Positions 9,216 through 15,355 of a stretch of DNA of 46,747 nucleotides are shown here, one piece after another. This DNA is from Bacteroidales bacterium UBA5281 (GTDB lineage Bacteria > Bacteroidota > Bacteroidia > Bacteroidales > Lentimicrobiaceae). The notes beneath the pieces were generated by a model. It saw only the letters and a program-made list of their open reading frames with translations, was not told where the DNA came from and made no database searches. Made by a program: the position numbers and the translations under genes. The DNA lies in NCBI GenBank assembly GCA_002410555.1, contig DHSR01000057.1:486-47232 (forward strand), written 5' to 3'. Within the stretch, counting starts at the first letter, position 1; the number at the start of each line of letters is the position of its first letter.

Positions 9216-10361
9216 CTATGAACTTCTACCGCAGCCCACAAACGATTCAAAATTCTCCCGGTTTATCAGCTTAGTTTGGTTATTGGGATAAGCCTTAAGA
9301 AATGAAACCGGGAAGCGGGCATTGTCATCTTTCCACTTGAATTCATAGGCATTCAACACACCATCCTGTTCCTCTATGTAATTAATTTCAGCCTGATCGT
9401 GGGTACGCCAGAAGTAGGTATTAGGGGTATTTTCCTCATAGTGATTTAGTTTTATGCGCTCGGATAGCAGGAAATTTTCCCACAGCGCCCCTTTATCAAA
9501 ACGCATTTCAACCGGCGAATAGTTGCTAATCAGCACATTCCGTATTCCATTGTCATAAAAATAATACTTTTTCCCTTTTTTTATTTCGTTGCGCATATTC
9601 CTGCTTAGAGCCGGAAGCTTGTAAATTACATAGGTTTTTTCAAGCAGATCAAGGTATTTTTCAACGGTACTGCTATCAATATTTCCAATAGTCTTTGAAA
9701 GCTCATGATAATTTACTTCACTGCCAACCTGAAAAGCCAATGCCTGCAGTAGCTTCTCAAGGTGGCTTGATTTTCTGATTCCATCCAATTGAAGGATATC
9801 TTTATACAGATAACTCTGTGCAATTTCAATCAGTATATTCTTCTCCTTGCCCGGATTGTTAATCACTTCAGGATATGAACCAAATATAAGCCGGGCATTC
9901 AGCGTTCGCCTGGCTTCCAGCCTATCGGTGTTGGCAACCAACTCAGCGTAACTGATGGGATAAAGGTAAAAAGTGCGTTTTCTGCCCGTCAATGGCTCGT
10001 TGGTGCGATCGAGCAAATCAAAGGAAGAAGAACCGGTGGCAATAATTTGCAACTCTGGCTTATTGTCGTGTAGCAACTTCAACTTTAATCCGATATCGGT
10101 AATTTGTTGAGCCTCATCTATAATGGCTAATTTGGTTTCGGGGCCAATAAGCTGTAGCAATCTGGTGCTGGTATCGGCCACCGTTAATTCATTATAAACA
10201 TCAGCTTCATCAGCATTCAGCCATTTGGTTTCTACTTTGAGCATCTGCACAAGACTTTTCAATAAGGTGGTTTTCCCCACTTGCCGCGCACCCAATAACA
10301 GAATTGCCTTATTCCTGAAGCATTGGCTTGCTATCTTTTCCAATAAAGTACGTTGAATCAT
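9216..10361 (-). CDS. AAA_14-DUF4143 ATPase fused to PD-(D/E)XK-like domain, copy 1
   Basis: 381 residues from the ATG at 10361. Walker A is GARQVGKT (24-31), Walker B LAIIDEAQ (D82, E83), and the sensor-like ATGSS is near 108. A winged-helix-like stretch (about 214-250, HELSKTIGNIDSSTVEKYL) and RNMRNEI lead to a C-terminal domain with E295 (LWEN), E325-I-N327 and E340-F-K342. That spacing fits a PD-(D/E)XK nuclease, but the usual catalytic Asp is Asn here. The cellular role of this family is unknown. A GTG at 10397 would extend the frame, but it lies upstream of the predicted -7 promoter element, so ATG is preferred. Its flanks carry gene-specific direct repeats. A paralogue lies at 15356. 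Confidence 0.9.
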   Translation of the reverse strand: MIQRTLLEKIASQCFRNKAILLLGARQVGKTTLLKSLVQMLKVETKWLNADEADVYNELTVADTSTRLLQLIGPETKLAIIDEAQQITDIGLKLKLLHDNKPELQIIATGSSSFDLLDRTNEPLTGRKRTFYLYPISYAELVANTDRLEARRTLNARLIFGSYPEVINNPGKEKNILIEIAQSYLYKDILQLDGIRKSSHLEKLLQALAFQVGSEVNYHELSKTIGNIDSSTVEKYLDLLEKTYVIYKLPALSRNMRNEIKKGKKYYFYDNGIRNVLISNYSPVEMRFDKGALWENFLLSERIKLNHYEENTPNTYFWRTHDQAEINYIEEQDGVLNAYEFKWKDDNARFPVSFLKAYPNNQTKLINRENFESFVGCGRSS

Positions 10362-10377
10362 GTGACTTAATTTTGAA

Positions 10378-10409
10378 CAAAGATAGGCTAAAAGCACAGT
10401 AAATCCAAA
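10378..10409 (-). promoter_or_regulatory. Promoter of ATPase gene copy 1
   Basis: Minus strand: TTTG at 10409-10406, 20 bases, then TATCTTTG at 10385-10378. This matches the Bacteroidota -33/-7 pattern with standard spacing. The ATG follows 17 bases after the -7 element. The upstream 36-bp repeat core begins 5 bases beyond the -33 element. Confidence 0.75.
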
Positions 10410-10481
10410 TTATAGGCCGAATATTCGGAATATAATCGGAAATTTAGGCCTGAATTTCAGAATACAATCGAAATATTAGGC
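10399..10481. repeat. Upstream repeat array of ATPase gene copy 1 (two 36-bp units)
   Basis: Unit 1 (10414-10449) matches the downstream flank at 9009-9044 at 33 of 36 bases. Unit 2 (10446-10481) shares the AGGC boundary with unit 1 and matches it at 27 of 36. This gives a head-to-tail array with 32-bp period, placed directly upstream of the -33 element. Each unit begins AGGCC and ends AGGC. This position suits an operator. Confidence 0.8.
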
Positions 10482-10549
10482 ATTCCCCTGGCTCGGTTTC
10501 AGGCAAAACCCTATTTTTAGTGATGGTTTACGGGTTTGAGAGATATCTT

Positions 10550-10757
10550 AAAAGGGAGACCCTGTCAGGGTTGAATCGCCTCATTTTCCCTTTAGCCCAG
10601 GGAAAAATGCCCGGACGCTTTATCTTTGGCTTTAGCCAAAAATGTTTTTCCCGTACCCCTGACAGGGTTTCGGAGAAATTTGACTAAAGGCGGTTCTTTT
10701 CGCTTAAGGAGCTAGCTTGAAAGTTTGGGGTCAACCCTGTCAGGGGTGGGTTCCCGA
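10550..10757. repeat. Cluster of intergenic repeat elements
   Basis: ACCCTGTCAGGGTTGAATCG (10559 on) looks like the right end of the MITE-like family. It is followed by CATTTTCCCTTTAGCCCAGG and CTTTATCTTTGGCTTTAGCC, a second hairpin-prone family. A third unit (about 10656-10747) runs from CCCCTGACAGGGTTTCGGAG to CAACCCTGTCAGGGGT with an unrelated middle. No gene is supported in 10410-10845. Confidence 0.65.
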
Positions 10758-10845
10758 TGAGATTCACCTATCAGCAGGTCTTTCCGCTATGGATGTTGGC
10801 CAAACATTCAATGCGCAACCCAATCAGTGGTTAAAACGTAAAACA

Positions 10846-12105
10846 TTATTCGTCCAACCTAAACCTCACCAACCGCACCGGAATTTTACTATTTTCATCT
10901 TTCAACGTTTGCACGCCAATAACATCGCCCTTATAGAAAATAAACTTTGAATCGCTGAAATTTAGATCGTAGTTGTCGGTTTTGAATGTGGACTGGCCTA
11001 TTTTATTCCCAAGGTTATCGTAAGAGTAAAAGGCAAACTCATTTGCATTGCTTTCTTTGGTAAATGCAAAAACCAACAGGTTGTTGTCGGAGTCAAACAT
11101 GGCTTGTGAAACTGATGGCAGTTTTTCAGGATAGTAAGCTGGATCGAGATACTTCTCAACCTGCTGCTTAAACTGACTTATGGTTTGTTCCAGGTTTTCC
11201 CGTTTTGTTCCTTTCGCTGTGGCCAGTTCTTTTTCCATTTTTTTTACATATTCTTGTGCTTTATCGTAGTATGCTTCCCTTTCTTTCTGGGTTATGGTCA
11301 AGCGCTCTCCTGTGGCAAGCACTATTGCTTTCAGCAGCTTGCCTTCGGGTGAATAGACTTTTATTTCGCCGGTTTCCGGAAAAACAAGGGCAAGGTTGCC
11401 ATCAGGGGTGGATAGCAATTTGGGCTGCGTATAGGAAGGATGTGAAAATGGCAGCGACCAGGTGTTGATTCCACCTGATGGTGTCTTTGTCTGAATGCTA
11501 TTTTTCATCTCCATGCCCTCGAAATGGTCCCAGATAATTTTTTCGGAACCAGTATTAAAATCCTTAATCGCCACAAACCTCCTGATTTTCGATTTCCAGG
11601 AAGTATGCCCAAGAATCGCAAATTTATTGCTGCGAAGCATTGCATTGTCCAAAGGCATATAATCCAACTTGATGGTTTTCACCCATTTACCATTCAGATC
11701 AAAAAACAACATGCGCCCATCTACTGCAGATGTAGCCAGATATTTATCACCCAAAATGCCAACAACATAAGGCATATAGACAAAGTCGGATTCACGGCCT
11801 CCTTTTTTGCCGAATTCCTTTACAAAATTCCCGTTTCTATCAAATACGGAAATGGAATGCCGGGAGCGATGGCTCATAAAAATGCTTCCATCAGGGGCAA
11901 CAACAATCGCTTTATTTTTGCCATCTTCTCCCTGTTCCCAGCTTGCATTTATGTCATAAAACAATTTTTCCCAATCGTTTTGAGTGCCAAATCCGGCATC
12001 TTCCCTCAGGATAACCGGACCTTTCTGATAAATATCTGACAGGTTTTGACTGTTTGCCATTAATCCGCAAAACAGCATTACAATGGATAAGGCCAGTTTT
12101 TTCAT
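10846..12105 (-). CDS. Secreted 6-bladed beta-propeller protein
   Basis: 419 residues with signal peptide MKKLALSIVMLFCGLMANSQ. The repeats contain the NHL-like pattern IVVAPDGSIFMSHRSRHSIS, VFDRNGNFVKEFGKKGG, YLATSAVDGRMLFFDLNGK and KLLSTPDGNLALVFPETGE, as in the Bacteroidota 6-bladed beta-propeller family. A lysine-rich helical insertion lies at about residues 280-320. The function is unknown; such proteins are usually exported binding or scaffold proteins. It overlaps the anti-sigma gene by 4 bases, so it is the third gene of an ECF sigma operon and a likely target or modulator of that system. Confidence 0.82.
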   Translation of the reverse strand: MKKLALSIVMLFCGLMANSQNLSDIYQKGPVILREDAGFGTQNDWEKLFYDINASWEQGEDGKNKAIVVAPDGSIFMSHRSRHSISVFDRNGNFVKEFGKKGGRESDFVYMPYVVGILGDKYLATSAVDGRMLFFDLNGKWVKTIKLDYMPLDNAMLRSNKFAILGHTSWKSKIRRFVAIKDFNTGSEKIIWDHFEGMEMKNSIQTKTPSGGINTWSLPFSHPSYTQPKLLSTPDGNLALVFPETGEIKVYSPEGKLLKAIVLATGERLTITQKEREAYYDKAQEYVKKMEKELATAKGTKRENLEQTISQFKQQVEKYLDPAYYPEKLPSVSQAMFDSDNNLLVFAFTKESNANEFAFYSYDNLGNKIGQSTFKTDNYDLNFSDSKFIFYKGDVIGVQTLKDENSKIPVRLVRFRLDE

Positions 12106-12596
12106 GGTATTTGTTTTGAATTGATTTCGATATTGACAACTTCACCTGCGGAATTAGTTTCTATTACGGTAATTGTTCGATCGTGCCAAACCTGGTTGGC
12201 ATCATCGCCCTGCATGGTTTCTTCCCACAAGAGCAGCTCCTGTGCGGTCGGCTGGTATGCCGGTGTTTCTTTCTTTTCTGCAATCAGGTAAACGCTGGCC
12301 ATAACGGCAATCACCGCGGCGATTTTCAGCAAGAAACGAAAATTGATTTTTTTGGATTTTGATTTCGCAGGAGATAAGTCTTTTTTGAAAGGAGGTATCA
12401 CAATATTTTTTTCGATTTCCTCCCCTTTCAGCGATGAATAAACAAATTCAATCCATCTCCTTTGCTCCGCTACTCTATAGGAGCAGGTTTGACATTCAAC
12501 AAGATGTTTTTGCAATTCCTGATGCCTTTCGGTAGAAATTTCGCTATCAAGATAAAGCTGTATCTCGTTATCGGAAAGGCATTTATTTGTTTTCAT
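12102..12596 (-). CDS. Membrane-anchored anti-sigma factor (zinc-finger type)
   Basis: 164 residues. The N-terminal cytoplasmic part has the anti-sigma zinc-finger pattern: H25 region (STERHQELQKH), then HLVECQTC with C35 and C38. One membrane segment (about 88-107, FLLKIAAVIAVMASVYLIA) is followed by a ~57-residue periplasmic tail. It would hold the upstream ECF sigma factor inactive until a periplasmic signal releases it. The gene overlaps the sigma gene by 14 bases and the beta-propeller gene by 4, the expected tight operon. A broken copy of its first 58 codons lies at 14227-14403. Confidence 0.88.
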   Translation of the reverse strand: MKTNKCLSDNEIQLYLDSEISTERHQELQKHLVECQTCSYRVAEQRRWIEFVYSSLKGEEIEKNIVIPPFKKDLSPAKSKSKKINFRFLLKIAAVIAVMASVYLIAEKKETPAYQPTAQELLLWEETMQGDDANQVWHDRTITVIETNSAGEVVNIEINSKQIP

Positions 12597-13065
12597 GGTT
12601 GTAAAGCTTTTTAAGTTTGGTCAATGCCCGCGACAGTGTGGTTCCCACGGAGGTAAAGCGCAGCCCCGATATCTCGGCCAGCTCTTTGTAACTCATCCCC
12701 TCGCTGTAGAGGCTGACCAACACCTGTTCCTTTTCACTTAGCAGGCTCAGGCAATGCCTCAGTTGCCTTCTTTCTTCATCCTGAATCATGTTCAAATCAC
12801 TCCCGGGTTCAGTCTCAGTATTCTCACAAAGTTTACTGTGCTGCCATTTTCTGGAATCCCTCAAATAATTCAGACAATGGTTGTAAGTAGTCCGCTTAAG
12901 CCAGCCCTCTAAATTCAAAACCTGCTTTCCGTTCGCTAAAAAGTGGTGAAGTTTCAAAAACACTTCCTGGGCAATATCTTTCGACACCTCGTCATCCTTC
13001 ACAATTTTGCAGGCCAAAATGTAAACCAATCGGTAGTTTTGATTGTAAACCAAGTCAAAATTCAT
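12583..13065 (-). CDS. ECF sigma-70 factor, copy 1
   Basis: 160 residues from the ATG at 13065; an in-frame TTG three codons earlier is less likely. Region 2 is FDLVYNQNYRLVYILACKIV through DIAQEVFLKLHHFL. Region 4 is LSEKEQVLVSLYSEGMSYKE through SVGTTLSRALTKLKKLY, with the helix-turn-helix. It directs RNA polymerase to a small regulon and is paired with the overlapping anti-sigma gene. A near-identical paralogue lies at 14390-14872, with 9 amino-acid differences. A motif conserved upstream of both copies suggests autoregulation. Confidence 0.93.
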   Translation of the reverse strand: MNFDLVYNQNYRLVYILACKIVKDDEVSKDIAQEVFLKLHHFLANGKQVLNLEGWLKRTTYNHCLNYLRDSRKWQHSKLCENTETEPGSDLNMIQDEERRQLRHCLSLLSEKEQVLVSLYSEGMSYKELAEISGLRFTSVGTTLSRALTKLKKLYNHENK

Positions 13066-13081
13066 GAGGGGCAACTTTAAC

Positions 13082-13111
13082 TATAGGACACATAAAATTC
13101 AGGTTTGTGAC
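13082..13111 (-). promoter_or_regulatory. Candidate autoregulated ECF promoter, copy 1
   Basis: The minus strand reads GTCACAAA, 14 bases, GTCCTATA. The same two blocks with the same 14-base spacing occur upstream of copy 2 (14889-14918), although surrounding bases differ. Conserved blocks amid drift suggest a functional -35/-10 pair for the encoded sigma factor. This is inference. Confidence 0.45.
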
Positions 13112-13397
13112 AAAAGCCAGGTATTTTTAATGAAAAATCATCGCTTCTTCTCTTTCGACAGCGTGCTACCTGAATTTAATCAATGGAAACAATAAAGATA
13201 TGAAGCTTTAATCAGGTTTACAAGGGGATATAATCCATTATCCGAAATCTGTTGAAAGGAAAGGATGATTTTAGGTGGAGGACGGTTTTTCTTTTCCTGA
13301 CTGGGTTTCCGGCAAAATTTATTCTGTCATTCAGAGCGAAGCGATGAATCTTTTAAATCTATCCGGGCACTATTGATTTTTTATATATTCTAACTCC
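13112..13397. other. Intergenic region without a gene
   Basis: It contains the drifted upper part of duplication copy 1, then CATTCAGAGCGAAGCGATGA at about 13329, which resembles a dispersed intergenic sequence I associate with Bacteroidota genomes. No open frame is convincing. Confidence 0.5.
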
Positions 13398-13664
13398 TCA
13401 ATGTTCAAAGAAAGGAAACCTACTTTTGGCTACTTGTTTTTTAATTTTTTCTTTTTTTGTAGAAATCCTATACCACTGGTAAACGGCCAATACTATCAGC
13501 CCGCTAAAAATAATCAGGCTTTCAAAAAAATAAGTTAGAAAGCTTTTAGGTGAATTTTGTTCAGAATAAAATATTCTAAAAAATACCAAACCCAAGCTGG
13601 TCAGTATATATAAGGAAAACCAGAAAATAATAAAACAAATTAAACGTCTACTACTATTTTTCAT
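13398..13664 (-). CDS. Small two-helix membrane protein of unknown function
   Basis: 88 residues from the ATG at 13664; the frame is open further upstream, but that part overlaps the preceding gene. Two hydrophobic segments are visible (about 8-28, LICFIIFWFSLYILTSLGLVF, and 45-65, FFESLIIFSGLIVLAVYQW), with a lysine-rich C-terminal tail (STKKEKIKKQ). I do not recognise a family. It starts 11 bases after the truncated Gly-rich-tail gene, so the pair is probably co-transcribed. Its size and topology would suit an immunity-type partner, but nothing proves this. Confidence 0.55.
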   Translation of the reverse strand: MKNSSRRLICFIIFWFSLYILTSLGLVFFRIFYSEQNSPKSFLTYFFESLIIFSGLIVLAVYQWYRISTKKEKIKKQVAKSRFPFFEH

Positions 13665-13675
13665 AAAGAATGCGT

Positions 13676-14182
13676 TTATTGTAAAGCCCAAGCCGTTAAA
13701 GAACCAGAGGCTGCACCCCAAATAATATTACCGACAAAGGCCCCTACACCAACTGGCCCTCCAAATACGGCAGCACCGTACCATCCTATTCCTCCAGCGA
13801 GGCCACCTAAAACATCGCTACCTACAATGTTTTGCCAACGTTTCATCTGATGCTTATTATTATTTAAACTATTAAGGAAATCCTCTCCTGATCCGTTCCC
13901 ACCTATTTTTCTCGGTGCCCAAAAATAATTTGAATATCGGGCAATACTTAACATTACTGCCACCTGTTGCTTTTGTTCCGGTGAAAGATTTTCATCTGAC
14001 TCTGCAAAAATTTTAATAGAAATAACCGTTTCGTTAACAATAGAGACATCAGAAGTGTGAGTCAAAAGTTCATTAACCATATCGTAGTAAATTAATACAT
14101 TTGAATCAATAGGAACAATACTGTCACAAATATAATGATAAATATTTAATTTATATTCATCTGTAAAACCTTCAAATGGCAC
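13676..14182 (-). pseudogene. 5'-truncated gene, bacteriocin-like Gly-rich C-terminus
   Basis: The open frame continues upstream of the possible GTG start at 14182 as TPKAEIERILTS and then meets a stop at 14219-14221, exactly where anti-sigma remnant sequence begins. Protein-like residues up to the junction suggest the true N-terminus was lost. The remaining ~168 residues have an acidic helical part, a linker (IARYSNYFWAP), and a hydrophobic tail of about 45 residues rich in Gly and Ala (DVLGGLAGGIGWYGAAVFGG then VGVGAFVGNIIWGAASG). This tail resembles membrane-active peptides of class II bacteriocins. It could still be translated from the GTG. Function unknown. Confidence 0.5.
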
Positions 14183-14226
14183 GGAAGTTAATATTCGTTC
14201 AATTTCCGCTTTTGGAGTTCAAATTA

Positions 14227-14403
14227 TTAATTTTTAAGTGCTGAATTCACAAATTCAATCCATCTCCTTTGCTCCGTTATCCTTGTGGAACACTTTTCAC
14301 ATTCAGCAAGATGTTTTTGCAATTCCTGATGTCTTTCGACAGAAATTTAGCTATCACGAAATAGCTGTATCTCGTTATCGGAAAGGCATTTATTTGTTTT
14401 CAT
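14227..14403 (-). pseudogene. Anti-sigma factor remnant (nonsense mutation and truncation)
   Basis: Translation from the ATG at 14403 gives MKTNKCLSDNEIQLFRDS, stop, then ISVERHQELQKHLAECEKC and WIEFVNSALKN, stop. It matches codons 1-57 of the intact anti-sigma gene at 12102-12596. Codon 19, Glu in the intact copy, is TAA here. The frame ends at codon 59, and the transmembrane and periplasmic parts are absent. The zinc-finger cysteines are otherwise conserved, so the decay looks fairly recent. It follows sigma copy 2 with the same overlap as the intact pair. Confidence 0.85.
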
Positions 14404-14872
14404 GGTAGTAAAGCTTTTTAAGTTTTGCCAATGCCCGCGACAGTGTGGTTCCCACGGAGGTAAAGCACAGCCCCGATATCTCGGTCATCTCTTTGTAACT
14501 CATCCCCTCACTGTAAAGGCTGACCAACACCTGTTCCTTTTCACTTAGCAGGCCCAGGCAATGCCTCAGTTGCCTTCTTTCTTCATCCTGAATCATGTTC
14601 AAATCACTCCCGGGTTCAGTCTCAGTATTCTCACAAAGTTTACTGTGCTGCCATTTTTTAGAATCCCTCAAATAATTCAGACAATGGTTGTAAATAGTCC
14701 GCTTAAGCCAGCCCTCTAAATTCAAAACCTGCTTTCCGTTCGCTAAAAAGTGGTGAAGTTTTAAAAACACTTCCTGGGCAATATCTTTCGACACCTCGTC
14801 ATCCTTCACAATTTTGCAAGCCAAAATGTAAACCAATCGATAGTTTTGATTGTAAACCGCGTCAAAATTCAT
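14390..14872 (-). CDS. ECF sigma-70 factor, copy 2 (without intact anti-sigma)
   Basis: 160 residues from the ATG at 14872. It is 151/160 identical to the sigma factor at 12583-13065. Substitutions include Leu to Ala near the start, Thr to Ile in WLKRT(I)YNHC, and, in the region 4 helix-turn-helix, KELAEISGLRF becoming KEMTEISGLCF. The Arg to Cys change may alter -35 recognition. The frame is intact and the upstream promoter-like blocks are conserved, so it is probably expressed. The neighbouring anti-sigma copy is broken, so control would depend on the intact anti-sigma acting in trans, or be lost. Confidence 0.9.
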   Translation of the reverse strand: MNFDAVYNQNYRLVYILACKIVKDDEVSKDIAQEVFLKLHHFLANGKQVLNLEGWLKRTIYNHCLNYLRDSKKWQHSKLCENTETEPGSDLNMIQDEERRQLRHCLGLLSEKEQVLVSLYSEGMSYKEMTEISGLCFTSVGTTLSRALAKLKKLYYHENK

Positions 14873-14888
14873 GAGGGGCAACTTTAAC

Positions 14889-14918
14889 TATAGGACAAAT
14901 AAAACGCAGGTTTGTGAC
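14889..14918 (-). promoter_or_regulatory. Candidate autoregulated ECF promoter, copy 2
   Basis: Minus strand GTCACAAA, 14 bases, GTCCTATA, identical in blocks and spacing to the site upstream of copy 1. Confidence 0.45.
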
Positions 14919-15118
14919 AAAAGCCGGGTATTTCTAATAAAAAATCATCGTTTATTCTCTGCCAACGACACGGTGCGGGAATTTAATCAAAGGAAACTAT
15001 AAAGATATAAAGGTTCAATCAGGATTACAAGATGATACAGTCCATTATCCGAAATCTGTTGAAAGGAGGAATAAGATTGAATTATTAGGTTGAGGAAGGT
15101 TTCTCCTTCCTTTTTTCC

Positions 15119-15240
15119 TTTCCCCTGACAGGGTTTCCGACAAAAGCTAATTACCCGGAGAAACTATAAGATTGGGAGACGGTCTGGTAGAGGAAAACAA
15201 CCCCCTGTCAGGGGTCATTCCGCATTTTCCCCGGGCTTTA
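15119..15240. repeat. MITE-like intergenic repeat plus CCCGGG hairpin element
   Basis: It begins CCCCTGACAGGGTTTCCGAC, carries ACTATAAGATTGGGAGACGG in the middle and ends CCCCCTGTCAGGGG at about 15213; the ends are inverted. Directly after it lies CATTTTCCCCGGGCTTTAGC, the second repeat family. The rest of 14919-15299 has no supported gene. Confidence 0.75.
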
Positions 15241-15299
15241 GCCTCGGAAAAATGATTAACCCCAAAATCTGTCTTTTTCTAATCATCCAATTGACGAAA

Positions 15300-15348
15300 T
15301 TCGGCTAAATTACGTCAGTATGATGAAGGAATTCGGTGGAATTACTTC
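15300..15348. repeat. Downstream direct repeat of the second ATPase gene
   Basis: 49 bp beginning TTCGGCTAAATTACGTCAGT. It matches the upstream flank at 16553-16601 in 41 of 49 positions, and in 32 of the first 34. It ends 8 bases from the stop codon of the gene. The sequence is unlike the repeat of ATPase copy 1. Confidence 0.88.
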
Positions 15349-15355
15349 AAAGTAC

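Larger units (their letters stand above)
12427..13319. repeat. Segmental duplication, copy 1
   Basis: This stretch holds the first ~57 anti-sigma codons, the sigma gene and about 250 bp upstream of it. It is repeated in the same orientation at 14234-15147. The sigma coding part is nearly identical, while the upstream non-coding part has drifted with many substitutions and small indels. Both copies end at a CCTGAC-TGGGTTTCCG-type sequence, the left end of the MITE-like repeat. Confidence 0.85.
14234..15147. repeat. Segmental duplication, copy 2
   Basis: Direct repeat of 12427-13319, covering the anti-sigma remnant, sigma copy 2 and the upstream region. The two copies are separated by about 900 bp that hold the truncated gene and the small membrane protein. 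Confidence 0.85.

Noticed and set aside
10361..10397. GTG start extending ATPase copy 1 by 12 residues
   Set aside because: The extension would begin upstream of the predicted -7 element, so it would not be in the transcript.
11524..12039. 171-codon open frame on the plus strand
   Set aside because: Antisense to the beta-propeller gene, which has a signal peptide, repeats and operon context.
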